Below, one piece after another: positions 38,092-48,700 of a stretch of 64,000 nucleotides of DNA. Within the stretch, counting starts at the first letter, position 1; each line of letters opens with the position of its first letter. The stretch covers positions 205,523 to 269,522 of the forward strand of contig NC_018236.1 in assembly GCF_000227135.1 (NCBI RefSeq), in the 5' to 3' direction. Position numbers and translations under genes: made by a program. Below the pieces are notes generated by a model. The model was not told the DNA's origin. It searched no databases and saw only the letters and a program-made list of their open reading frames with translations. Source of the DNA: Leishmania donovani. Its lineage: Eukaryota; Euglenozoa; Kinetoplastea; Trypanosomatida; Trypanosomatidae.

Positions 38092-41000
38092 TCATTGTCC
38101 ACGACTACCAGCACCCGCTCTCTGCACGTGTGTGGAGCCGGTGAGTGAGTGTGTGTGTGTGTGTGTGTTTCTCTGTCGGCTCTCGCTGCCTTTGCATACG
38201 TGAGGCACATACGCACCGAACGACCCCATGAGAGGGAAGAGGAGGACGGCTCTGAAGAGCACATTCTCGGCACTTCATCCATATGTCCTCTCTCCCATTC
38301 AATGGGGGGTTCTTCTGCGCACTTCGCGTGGGCCCCCATCGCAGCATCACCGAGACTACAAGAGGGGCGCATCAGCGAAGAAACCCTTCGCTTTCTGTCC
38401 ACTTCTCGCCTCTCATTTCACCGTCAGCTCCTCCCTCTCCTGCACAAAGGGAGCACACGCACATACATGGATGCGCGCGCGCTATCATGCCTGCTACCGT
38501 ACACCCACCGTCACAGATTCCAGCCACGCTGGAGAGGTGGACGATGGAGAAGAGGAGAAGGAGAGGCGGGATGTCATTCTACGTGAAGTCAGCAAGGAAA
38601 CGCGCGCGCTCTTTGCCTCGCCAGCAAGGATCGTCCTTGTCCGACTCCCTCTCCCGTCACTGCGGTGTGCGCGTGCCGTGCTGCCTCCTCGGGTTGGCGG
38701 AGAAGCGGGGGGTGGAGTACGTGTGTGAGGCGCGAAAGGGCACTCAAGCAAATGCGAGAGCGGCCGTCGTCGTGGCGGTGGCGGTGCTGGAACGAACAAG
38801 CGGTAGCGGCACGGCCCCACGCATGTTTGTGTGCGGACGTCGCTGTATGCTAAGATCGAGGACGTGCACAGGACGCCAGATGAAGAAAGCGCATGGAATG
38901 GGGCAGACTTCGAAGCATATACGTGTAAAGAGGTGATGTGAACGAAGACGGGGCAGTGCTTCTGCCGGCGTTGATCCGGCAGATCCTTCTTCATACCGCC
39001 CTCCCTTCGAGCTTTCCGTGTGTTTGCCTTGCATCCCGTACCCGATCCCCCTCCCAAAGTCGGCGATTTTGTTTCAAAACTCTTCGCGCTTGCTCAGTAT
39101 GCGGACATGTGTGCAAGACTGCTTTCTCTCTTTAGTGGTAGTGGTAGTGGTAGTGGGGGGGGGGAAGAGGCTGAGGAGGGGGGTGTACGCGCCGCCGTGC
39201 TTCCCCCACACACGCATACAGAGAGACCTTGCTCTCTCTCTATCCGTGCCTCCATCAATGCGCGTGTGTCTGTCTCACCAACTGCACAGCAACACCTCAC
39301 TGGAGAGGGAGGATAGAGCAGCGCAGGCACACACCGATGGAAAAGAAGCCAGCTCGTGCGTTCTCTCTGTCTCGCTCGCTTCGTTTGCTGTGTTCGTTGT
39401 ATTGCGCGTGCCTGCACTCAGGCATGCATGTATTCTCTGCGTGTGTGGAGGACGGGGGACGGTCAGACATGCGCCTCGCCCACTTTTGAAGTGCTGTGTA
39501 GTGATGAATGCTGATGCATGGCACACCCTGCACGAAATACGCACAAGGAGCGGCACGACCGACACACGAGGTCCGCGATGGAGGGGTAAACGTGAAGGAG
39601 ATGGACGTTTGTGGCGACAAGCACAAAAAAAAAAACACGCATGCACACACTTGCAAATCAACACGAAAAGCGCGGAAAAGGTGTAGTTGGTGAAGGGCCC
39701 GGAGCCCATAGCAAGATGGGCTTCCTCTCCTCAGAGCTCTTTTCATGGTGCCTGCATTGAATGCGTAACGTTGAGCGGCACGACAGATCCAATAGAAAAG
39801 GAGGTCTCGGATCTGTACGCCAGTGAATGTGTGGGTAGACGTATGCCTCCGCCATCACCTCACTGCCCACTCTCCCCCTCGCTAACAACGATGGTGGCGA
39901 AGACGATCTCTCTTCTTGACGCTCTCGCTTCATCTCTCTGGTGTCTCTTTTTTCTTCATCTCGTTATGGGTGGCGGGGGGGTCTCTGCCCCTGCTGATGC
40001 TTCCGCTGCACATATGCACAATATACATACACACGAACTCACGTGCGCGCACGCGCTCCAACTCGCCCGTCTTCTCTACGGCCAACAACTGTGTGTGTGT
40101 GTGTGTGTGTGTGTCTATTATTACAGACGTTCTTGATTCTCTGTTACCTCGACTCTACATCACATTTCTCACACTCTCTCCTTCCTGTGTGCGTGGAACT
40201 CTCCTCATTTCTGACACGTCTTCGCTTGGTACCCTGAACGAGACACACAAACACGTCCGAACACATCTGTCGACTTGTTCATGTGCTCCTCTGCCTCTCT
40301 CACTCCCCGTAATCACCATCTCATCGCCTTGTGTGTGTGTGCGTGCGTCGTCTAGCCGTTGCTGTCCGTTCGAAGGAGCACAAACGGGCATTTTCGTGTA
40401 TCATCACGGCTCGGTACCCGAACCCGACCACCATCACCACCGCCACCGCCCCTGCCTTCTTCCGCCTCGCTGCGCATGGGTGCGTGTCAGTGTTACCCGT
40501 AGCTCTCTCTCTCTCTCCACCTGCTTCTTCTTCATCGGGCCTACGACGCATTATTATTATTAAGACGAGAGTGCGAAAAAGGAAAGCGTCACATCGTCGG
40601 TACATTGATATCCGGTGCAGCATACCACATCTATATATATAGAGATACATAAGATACGTCGTAATATATATATATATACTTACAAAAGAGTTTCATTTGT
40701 ATTTTTTTTCTCTCTTATACGTATCCATTCGGCGCAACGCCCCCCCCCCTACTCCTCGCCCAATCCTCTTTGCGCACGGCTTTTGCTGGAGCGTTTGTGC
40801 GTTTCGCATGTGTGTGTGTGTGTCTTGGGGGAAGGACTCTTGGTCTCCGTTGTTGCTGGTGTGTCTCTGCGTGCGTCCATCCATCCATCCATCCCCTCAC
40901 CCTCACCTTACCCCCTATTCTGTTTGTTCGCTCTCCCATCTATCTCTTACATTTTCCATCTGGTTTCTTCCTTTTCCCCCTTCCGTCCCCCTCTCTCCCC

Positions 41001-41428
41001 TTTCTTACTCCCTTTCTCTGTGTGTGTGTGTGTGTGCGACGCGCGCACATCTTATCCTTTTTGTGTCATTGTACTTTATTACGTCTTTGTGCTGATCTTA
41101 TCACCCCACTGTGTGCCGGCGGCGTCCTCTCGCCTCGTCGTCCTGCTGCCGTTGCCGCTCACCTTCGGCTCTGCTGCGCTTTCTTTCACACGTCTGCATG
41201 CGTGCGTTTGTTCCCGAACCTCCTGCTCGGTCGTTTCCCCTCAAAGAGGAATAGACCCACACGTACATCTATATAGAGGGAGAGGTTGAGAAGGCCACCA
41301 CCTACCACCACCGTCCTCCTCGCCTTTCGAAGTGATCGCTGTTTCGCTGGTACCCCCACCCCACCCCCTCCCTCGTCTTCTATAAACGAAAGAAGGTGAA
41401 GACAGGGAAGCTTATCGAAATCATAGGC
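38092..41428. other. 3.3-kb gene-free region
   Basis: No ORF looks real; those present are Cys/Val or Ser/Leu-rich translations of microsatellites. Holds (GT)n at about 38148-38168, 'gtagtg' repeats followed by G9 at 39136-39166, an A-run near 39626, (GT)n at 40090-40114, 'att' repeats at 40549-40561, and (TA)n at 40631-40640 and 40664-40678, followed by long C/T tracts. It may be a long 3' UTR of the CULT gene plus the 5' region of the surface antigen gene. Confidence 0.55.
40664..40678 (+). repeat. (TA)n microsatellite
   Basis: Alternating TA run in the spacer before the surface antigen gene; a shorter one is at 40631-40640. Confidence 0.85.
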
Positions 41429-42286
41429 ATGGCCCAGCAAGCTCGTCGTCTGAGCATGGCCGCGCTGATGGCCTTTGTCGTGTACGTCTTGCTCCTCGCC
41501 GGTGGCGTCACGCGTGCGGCTCTCACGGCAGCGCAAAACTCCATCACCGCCGAGTTTCTGCGGTCCTTCGCGGTCTCGATACCTGGCCTGGCGAGTGTGT
41601 GGACAGGGGATGATTGGTGCACTTGGCCGTACGTCAGCTGCAATGCCGACACGAACATCACAGTTATCATCGACAATGCTGGGTTCACCGGCAGCCTTCC
41701 AGAACTGAATGTGGCGGGCGACAGCGCCAATATCGCGGTCACTGAGATTTCCTTGACGAACGTGGACATCGGGGGCGGGTTCAAGAACAGCTGGGGCGGC
41801 CTCAAGAAGGTGCGGGTTCTCAACTTCACGAACACCAACCTGTTTGGTACCATTCCCGCGAGCTGGAACGCGATGCGCTCGCTGCAGACGGTCATCCTGA
41901 AAAATTCCAGCGCGTGCGGCAGCCTGCCGAGGTGGACGCTGCCATCGCTGAAGAACATTGACGTGTCGAACAACCTGCTGCGCGGTTCGATGCCGGACAC
42001 GCTGGGCTACATCGCCGGCCTGCAGAATGTCAGCCTCGTGGGCAACAACTTCTGCGGCTGCAGCCCGCCGTCCTGGGTGTCCCGGGTACTCACCAGCGCA
42101 CTCTTCCAGGCGATGGGCTCAGCACCCTACAAGCCTAACTGCAGGGCCCCCATCAACTGCGGCTCCGAAGGTGCCAAGTGCTCCCGCGACCCTCCACAGT
42201 ACCGCGACGCCGCCGCCGCGCCATTACGTGTGGTGGTGGCCGTGTTGACTCTGGTCCTAGCTCTCGTGTGCAACTTTTCCGTGTAG
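41429..42286 (+). CDS. PSA-2/GP46-like surface antigen (GPI-anchored LRR protein), putative
   Basis: 285 aa from ATG 41429 (an upstream in-frame GTG at 41396 is ignored). Residues 1-33 are a signal peptide with a Leu/Val core. The N-terminal cap 'DDWCTWPYVSC' and the repeats 'LKKVRVLNFTNTNLFGTIP', 'LQTVILKNSSACGSLP', 'LKNIDVSNNLLRGSMP' and 'LQNVSLVGNNFCGCSP' are the plant-type LRRs typical of Leishmania PSA-2 and proteophosphoglycan-like proteins. The C-terminus is a hydrophobic stretch (about residues 265-285) after Asp/Ala residues, as in a GPI-attachment signal. Potential N-glycosylation sites (NIT, NFT, NSS, NVS) occur. The Thr/Ser/Pro mucin-like block and the Cys-rich repeat of classic PSA-2 are absent, and only about four repeats are present, so this is a small, divergent member. 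Expected on the cell surface. Confidence 0.88.
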   Translation: MAQQARRLSMAALMAFVVYVLLLAGGVTRAALTAAQNSITAEFLRSFAVSIPGLASVWTGDDWCTWPYVSCNADTNITVIIDNAGFTGSLPELNVAGDSANIAVTEISLTNVDIGGGFKNSWGGLKKVRVLNFTNTNLFGTIPASWNAMRSLQTVILKNSSACGSLPRWTLPSLKNIDVSNNLLRGSMPDTLGYIAGLQNVSLVGNNFCGCSPPSWVSRVLTSALFQAMGSAPYKPNCRAPINCGSEGAKCSRDPPQYRDAAAAPLRVVVAVLTLVLALVCNFSV

Positions 42287-44251
42287 GCGAATGCACCGCG
42301 ACAACGATAGCGCCGGGCATTTTCCTCCTTCCCTCCTCCCCTTCTTCCACATCACCAACCCCCTTCGCCCGCACCCTCACCGCAATGCTGCGTGCAGAAA
42401 GCCCTCGCCCTGTCTGGGGGAGGGGGGGGGCACATGGATGAAGACGGAGAGAACATTGCGAACAGAAAAAGTGCAGATGGCTGAGAGTGCCAACTGGTAG
42501 GGCTCTCACACACACACACACACACATACCAAACAAAAGACATTCCTACCTCCTTTTCCCTTTTTTCTATTATTATTATTTTATCTCCCTTCCTTTGTTG
42601 TGGCCATTCTCATCCTCCTTCCTCCCACCACCACCACCTTCTTCGATTGAGTGCGCATCCGTTTCCGCGCGTGTTCCTCTATGTCTCTCCTCCCCCTCTC
42701 TCAATTCCTCGCGGACGTTTTTCTTTTCACCGCCCCCTCCTTGCTATCGTTTATTCCCCATTGTTTATGGTCTGTCTCTGTGTGTGTGCGTGTAGCTGTC
42801 CTTCCTATCTTGTTGTTTGTTGCTAGCGCGGCTCTGGCTGTTCCTGCGCGCCTGTCCTTTTATTGTGTGTGTGGGGGAGGGCGAGGGGCTGACATCCTCT
42901 TGCTTGTGATCATTGTCCTTCGTACTCGTTTTGTTTTTCCTTTCTTCAGTCTTGTGTGTGTGTGTGTGTGTGTGGCTGTGTGCTCTGTCCTTTTTTTTTT
43001 CGGTAGAGGGGCGGCGTACGGCGAGCGTGAGCTTGCGGTGCGCTGAAGAGGGTGCAGGGGTGCGATCCGAGCCCCCTGTCGCTGACGCGCGCTGGGTGGT
43101 CCATGCGTACACGAACTCTCCACTCACGCATACCTACGCACTGATGAGCGCAGCGACTAGCAACGCACACATATACCGAGAGAGAGAGATAAGGACGCCT
43201 ACACACGCACCTTCGCCTTGTTTCCCCGGCGTCTTCTAACGGCCGACACCCCCTAACGCCCAAACAATCGTAAATACATCCTTGTGCAGCACTGTGGAGG
43301 GCATAACGACGACGATGTAGGTGTGTCGTCCGCGCGTATCTCTGTGTGCCGCCCCCTATGCCGGCATTATGTGTCGTCGTCGTCTTGTTACTTCTTCCTT
43401 CCGCTTCTTTCCCGACTCCTCCTCCTCTTGGTCCTTCCCCCCCATCCCTCCTTTTTCCTTCATGTCTACCTGTAACACAGACACGTGCGCTGAACCGCGT
43501 CCCCTGCCCCACCCACTCGCCCGCGCATGTTCACGCATAGGGAAGCTGCGGTGTGGATGAGCCGTAGAATTCAGAAAAGGAAAAAAAGGTTCATGCAAGA
43601 AGAGCCTCAACAACGCTACTCAAACGGTAGAGCGGGTACGCGCACGCATGCGTCGCCAATGTGTCTCTGTGTGTGTGTGTGTGTGCATATGCGTTTTTCA
43701 TGCGGGTAGTAACGTAGCGCTGCTGCTGCTACCAGCGTTGACTGTGTAGCCAGGTCGTCCGCCTGTTCTTCGAGCACTACTTCTCGCCCTCCCCTCCTCG
43801 TCCTCGTTGTATGAACTGACGCCACAACACCGCCTGTGATGTCCGCAAAGGAATGCCGTACATATACACACACACGCACATATATACATATGGGCATACA
43901 CATCCATATACGCGTTCACATATATATATATATATACATATACGTGCGAGCGGGGGCTTGGCGTCCGCTCCGCCGACACCAGACCACAAGAGATCTTTAT
44001 AGATCGACACAACTGCTTCTCCTCCCACACCACTGCCACCCCCGCACAACCTCTGCCTCACCCCTCCCCTTCTTGATTGTTTCTTGCATGAACCTACACA
44101 GTGTGGGCTCCGCTCATCAGAGACCTCCTTCCTACTCGAAGTATCGGATCCGTTCAAGTGTGTGTCTGTGTGCGAGAGAGCGGGTGTATTCTTTTCGCAC
44201 GTCGCACACCCGTAGAGTGGGATAGACGCAGAATCGAAAGATAAGCCTGCC
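42287..44251. other. Spacer
   Basis: 2 kb with C/T tracts, (CA)n at 42508-42527, 'tta' repeats at 42568-42581, (TG)n at 42953-42973 and 43668-43685, and (TA)n at 43919-43935. No convincing gene. Confidence 0.5.
43919..43935 (+). repeat. (TA)n microsatellite
   Basis: Alternating TA run about 320 bp upstream of the helicase ATG. Confidence 0.88.
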
Positions 44252-47200
44252 ATGCAGGAAGTTCGCAATGCTCTCGTCGCCGTCAGTGAAGGCTCTGGAA
44301 GTGGCCGCGGAAGCAGCTCGCAGCCCAGCTCCTACTCGATTCAGGCCTCGCTGGCCGCTCCGCTTCAGCGTGCCGGACACGCGCCTCGCACCTCCTTCAC
44401 CTACACCTCGCGACCGTTGTCGAAGGGCGAAAGCACAGGCGGAGCGGCGACGAATCCCTCGGTCAGTGCCATTGCCCCCCATCACCCCACTGCCGCGCTC
44501 CCGGCAGTGGGCCCCGCTAAGCTAGTCGAGTCCACCTCTGCTTCTGCCACGGTGGCGGGGTCAGCGAGCGTGCTGGATGTATCGGTAACGCAGGAAGCCG
44601 GTGTCGTGCGGCAATCCGCCACGAATCTCCATAACGAAGGCCACGGCGCGCCATTACCCCTCCCTCCCGCCTCGCTGTCCCCGCCACCGCTCCTGCCATC
44701 ATCGTCGCCATCCCCGTCGTCGGCAACCCCCCTTGCCTGCTGCGCCGCGCTGTCACGGATGGACGAGTCACAAATACGCGCTGCCACGTACCCGGCGGGC
44801 GCCGCGCTGATACTGCAGGCTGGCGCCGGCAGCGGAAAGACCCAGACGATGGCGGCACGCATCGCCTACCTCCTCCAGAGCGGTGTGCCGGGACACTCCA
44901 TCCTCGGCATCTGCTTCACGCGCCAAGCAGCGGAGACGCTGCGGGAGCGGGTGCGGTCTACCCTTCCTCCCACGCTCACCCGCGAGGCGCACGCCTTGAA
45001 GCTCAAGACGTTTCACGCCTTCGGGCTCGAGTGCTTGCGGCGCTTTGGTGCCCTCCAGTCCGACACGCACGTCCTCGATGCGCGGCAGCAGTACGAACTT
45101 GCCCGCCGTGTTGTCGACACGTACGCGCAACGTGAAAAGAGCAGCGAGGCCGTGACGGACCTGGTCGACTACGTGAATCGGGTAAAGACGATGAAGGTGC
45201 CGCCGATTCCTCAGTCGGACCCTGCCCTGCAGGATGCATACCTCTTCCCCTACTACCAAAAGGCTCTGCATGAGGAGCGCAACGCCGTGGACTTTGGAGA
45301 CTTGCAGCAGATGTTTTACGACCTGATCCGACCCGTCCCCGTCACCGCATTCGCAGCCTCGCAAGGGTGCGGCGGGGGGCTGGACGAGCAGCAGCCCTCA
45401 CAGGGCGAACACCAACCCCAGCAACAGCAGCAACAGGGAAAGATGGTCCCATCCGATGTGTGCACCGCGCTGCGTGCCGAGTACACACACTTCGTCGTCG
45501 ACGAGTTCCAGGACTTCAACGAGATTCAGGTGGAGCTGCTGGCGCTGCTGGCCGGCGACGCGTGTCGCGTGACCTGCGTGGGAGACCCCAATCAGTGCAT
45601 CTACACGTGGCGCGGCGCCATGCCAAACGTCTTCGGGGTGTGGAAGAAGCGCTTTCCTCAGACAGCAGTGCTGACGCTGGCGATGAACTACCGCAGCGAC
45701 GGGCCCATTGTGGAAGCGGCCAATCGCGTGGTGAAGGCAACGCAGATGGCACACCACCATCGCGAGGAGCGCGCCGTGACGCTCGTGCAGTGTGCCAGCG
45801 AGGATGATGAGCTGCAGGCGGTGCCACTGGTGATCAACCACGTGCTACGCCGTCGAGATGCCCACCTCGGCTACGGTGACATCGCCATTCTCTGTCGCTC
45901 CCGTCGGCGGGTGCAACTCTACTGCGATGTGCTGCAGTCGCAGCGCATTCCAGTGCGGCAGCTGAAGGGGATGTCGGTTGACCATCTCGCAAGCATGCGC
46001 TCGCTGCTTGCGTTTCTGCGACTGTGTGTGTCGCCGCATGGCCCGGAAGGTGACGCAAATGTGCGCACAGTCCTGAATACCGCCCCGCTGCATCGGCTAT
46101 CGGCCGGGGCGGCCAAGAAATTCTTCCTGTCGCTTGACTCTGTCTGTCAGGCGCGGCGCGCGATGGAAGCGGCGCGGATACGGTCGTGGCGCCACACCAT
46201 CCACGTGGATAACGGCAGCGAGGTTGGCGCAGATAACGGAGGCGCGCAGGGGTCGCGAAGTGAGGGCTTACAGCCCGGCGCTGCGTGTACCTCGGTCATC
46301 AGCGGTGGTTGCCCCGTCGTCGCCACGCCTGGAGTCCACCCCGAGTCGTACTCCTTCTTTGCTGTTTTGCAGGAGCTCGTGTACCACAACTTTTCCCATG
46401 AGCTCTTCCCCAAGCTGGAGGTGTCGAAAAAGAACCAGAAGAACATCCGCAGCGTGGTGCGCATCGTGGTGCATGCCAGGGAGCTGCTTGCGCAGCCGTC
46501 TTGCGACGTCGAGCAAGTCCTTCGATACGTCCTGCGCGAAGGTGGATACGAGGGCGAAAGCATGGCCGCGGTAGCAGCTCGCACGTCCACCCCCTCAGCA
46601 GCCACGAGGGGGGCGAAGCGAGCGCGTCACTCCGCCGCCGGTTGGGGTAGTGACCGCTGTGCAGACGAGGCGTCCGGGCGAAGCAGCGCTTCGGCGTACC
46701 AGCCTCGCGTTGGCGCCCTTCTCATGGAGCAATGCGCCTCGCAGCACAATCAACGGCAGCAGCGCTATACCTCCTCCTCCGCCGCCGCCTCCTGCAGCAG
46801 CGCCGGTGGAGGCGGCGGTAGGTGGGATCGGTGGCGCCATGGCAGCCGGCGGTCAGGTGCCGCATCCGGCAGTGACGGCGTCGTCGATGAGGACGTTTTG
46901 CCCCCCGAGGAGGAGGCAGCGGTGTGGCAGGAGCAGCGCATGAACCTGTCCGAGTTGGTGCTGCACACGTACCACTCCGTGCGGGAGGCGCTGGAGCGTG
47001 AGGTGGCGCATGAGCTAGAGAAGGAAGGCGGCGGTGGTGAGGGTAGAGGGGAGGAGGCGTCGTCGCGGTCTCGCCCGTCCCAGGCAAGCGGCAACCACAG
47101 CAACAGTCGAACGCAACTGTTTTCCAAGGCAACTGCTGCCGACGACTCGGTCAGCAACTTCAGTGCCGGGAGCACCACCACGACTATGACGGTCATGCAG

Positions 47201-47749
47201 GCTCTGCGCCCACCCGCCGTGGTGCTGCATCGCGTGCTGGACGAGTTTGTGTCGCTCGTGTCCTCGGACGACTACGGCCCCATGCGGGAGATCGGGAACG
47301 CGGACGATGCTGCAGGAGCAGCCGCGGGGGCGGGCACCGCTGGTAACAGCGGCCGCCTCCCTACCAGTACCTCGCCACACTGGATCGGGCAGGTCACTGT
47401 CGGCACTGTGCACCGCGCGAAGGGCATGGAGTGGCCGGCGGTGCTGCTGCCCGGGTGCTGGGTCGGCGAGTACCCGGTGCGGCCACGCGAAGAAGAAAAA
47501 CGCGTCTTTTACGTGGGCATGAGTCGAGCCATGAAGCACCTTGTGTGCTTCACCGCAGCAACGCGCGAGTGCAGGTCTGGCAGCGGCCAGGCGGCAACCA
47601 CGGCAAGCGTGATCGACCTGCCCGCGCAGCACACACAAAGCGGAACGCTGGAGCCGACGCCGTACCTGGCTGCCCTCGGCGACAAGCTGGAGCGGGTCAA
47701 CTACGCCGACCTCAAGACAGCGTATCTGAAGGAGCAAGGGTGCCTGTAA
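44252..47749 (+). CDS. UvrD/Rep/PcrA-family (SF1A) DNA helicase
   Basis: 1165 aa from ATG 44252. After about 165 low-complexity residues come the SF1A motifs in order: Q-like 'MDESQIRAATYP', Walker A 'AGAGSGKTQT' (Lys196), Ia 'CFTRQAAETLRERV', Ib 'TFHAFGLECLRRF', II 'VVDEFQDF' (417-421 DEFQD), III 'GDPNQCIYTWRGA', IV 'LAMNYRSDGPIVEAAN', V 'GTVHRAKGMEW' (from 1051) and VI 'VFYVGMSRAMKHL'. All catalytic residues appear present. Domain 2 is interrupted by about 250 residues of Ser/Gly/Arg-rich low complexity (roughly 770-1045). These enzymes unwind DNA 3'-5' using ATP in repair and recombination. The protein resembles bacterial-type UvrD/PcrA; whether it acts in nucleus or mitochondrion is not shown by the sequence. 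Confidence 0.93.
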   Translation: MQEVRNALVAVSEGSGSGRGSSSQPSSYSIQASLAAPLQRAGHAPRTSFTYTSRPLSKGESTGGAATNPSVSAIAPHHPTAALPAVGPAKLVESTSASATVAGSASVLDVSVTQEAGVVRQSATNLHNEGHGAPLPLPPASLSPPPLLPSSSPSPSSATPLACCAALSRMDESQIRAATYPAGAALILQAGAGSGKTQTMAARIAYLLQSGVPGHSILGICFTRQAAETLRERVRSTLPPTLTREAHALKLKTFHAFGLECLRRFGALQSDTHVLDARQQYELARRVVDTYAQREKSSEAVTDLVDYVNRVKTMKVPPIPQSDPALQDAYLFPYYQKALHEERNAVDFGDLQQMFYDLIRPVPVTAFAASQGCGGGLDEQQPSQGEHQPQQQQQQGKMVPSDVCTALRAEYTHFVVDEFQDFNEIQVELLALLAGDACRVTCVGDPNQCIYTWRGAMPNVFGVWKKRFPQTAVLTLAMNYRSDGPIVEAANRVVKATQMAHHHREERAVTLVQCASEDDELQAVPLVINHVLRRRDAHLGYGDIAILCRSRRRVQLYCDVLQSQRIPVRQLKGMSVDHLASMRSLLAFLRLCVSPHGPEGDANVRTVLNTAPLHRLSAGAAKKFFLSLDSVCQARRAMEAARIRSWRHTIHVDNGSEVGADNGGAQGSRSEGLQPGAACTSVISGGCPVVATPGVHPESYSFFAVLQELVYHNFSHELFPKLEVSKKNQKNIRSVVRIVVHARELLAQPSCDVEQVLRYVLREGGYEGESMAAVAARTSTPSAATRGAKRARHSAAGWGSDRCADEASGRSSASAYQPRVGALLMEQCASQHNQRQQRYTSSSAAASCSSAGGGGGRWDRWRHGSRRSGAASGSDGVVDEDVLPPEEEAAVWQEQRMNLSELVLHTYHSVREALEREVAHELEKEGGGGEGRGEEASSRSRPSQASGNHSNSRTQLFSKATAADDSVSNFSAGSTTTTMTVMQALRPPAVVLHRVLDEFVSLVSSDDYGPMREIGNADDAAGAAAGAGTAGNSGRLPTSTSPHWIGQVTVGTVHRAKGMEWPAVLLPGCWVGEYPVRPREEEKRVFYVGMSRAMKHLVCFTAATRECRSGSGQAATTASVIDLPAQHTQSGTLEPTPYLAALGDKLERVNYADLKTAYLKEQGCL

Positions 47750-48543
47750 TATTCGCCAAGAGCCGGGCGGAAGGAGGGAAAAGGGGGGAGGGGTAACGCG
47801 TGGGGACCGGACTGCAGCGAGAGGGACCCAACGAGCAAAACAATAACATTTTTCAGGTGGAGGAGAGCGAGTGGCCGGCGGCGCACACGCTCAGCCCCCT
47901 CCGGCCGCGTCGCTGCAGGCCCCACACCCCTCTCATCCCTTCTCCGTCTGTTGCGGGAGCTACTGGATACACTTTAGGCGTTCGGTGCGCATTGTCTTTT
48001 TGTTTTTCACTCGTCATCTACGTTGCAAGCAACGCGAGTTAGTCCTGACGAGGTGCTCGAGCTGGTCGTCGTCCATCATCCTTGCCGCCATCATCACTTT
48101 TTCGGCTGACAATGTGCCGCTCCCAGCGTGTCTCTGTGTGTGTGTGTGTGTGCCTGTTTGGCCTCTTCACGTCGTCACCGCCTCCGCAAAAAAAAAAAAG
48201 AAAAAAACTCTCGCGACTTCATCGCCAGTGCGCACTTTCCCCTACACCTCTCCCCCCGCTCCTCTGTAGGGCCACTCGCACCACCCAGCAACAGAGCATC
48301 AGGGTGCGCTCGTATTATTCGTTACGGTCGTCATCTTTTACATCCCGGCGTTCGCGTGGATTGTCTCTCTGTTTGCAAATAAGTTAACGCGCCGACACCC
48401 ATCCTCTCCACCGATCTCGCACCACCGCGCGCGCACCCACGCACACGCACAGAGGCATACGATCAGCGTAGAGCTGGCGCACAGCAGTCGATTCGCACAC
48501 AGCGACGGCAGCGGCATCATCGTTGCCTCTCTCCCCCCGTGTG

Positions 48544-48575
<32 letters not shown>

Positions 48576-48700
48576 TTCGTGTGTTGTTAAACACAAGTAC
48601 GTACAGAAAGCGCTCCCTCCCCCCGTTACCACCTCTGACGTGCCCACCCTGCTCGCACACTCGCTCGACAACTTGAGAACTGCACAAGAAGGAAGGAGGC
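47750..48700. other. Spacer
   Basis: Contains (GT)n at 48134-48151, an A-rich run at 48188-48207, C/T tracts, and (TA)n at 48551-48576. No gene is seen. Confidence 0.5.
48551..48576 (+). repeat. (AT)n microsatellite
   Basis: Thirteen AT units, the longest AT tract in the window, 125 bp upstream of the peptidase ATG. Confidence 0.92.

Noticed and set aside
39018..39686. Open frame of 222 codons
   Set aside because: Val/Gly and Cys/Arg runs derived from microsatellites; no sign of a protein.
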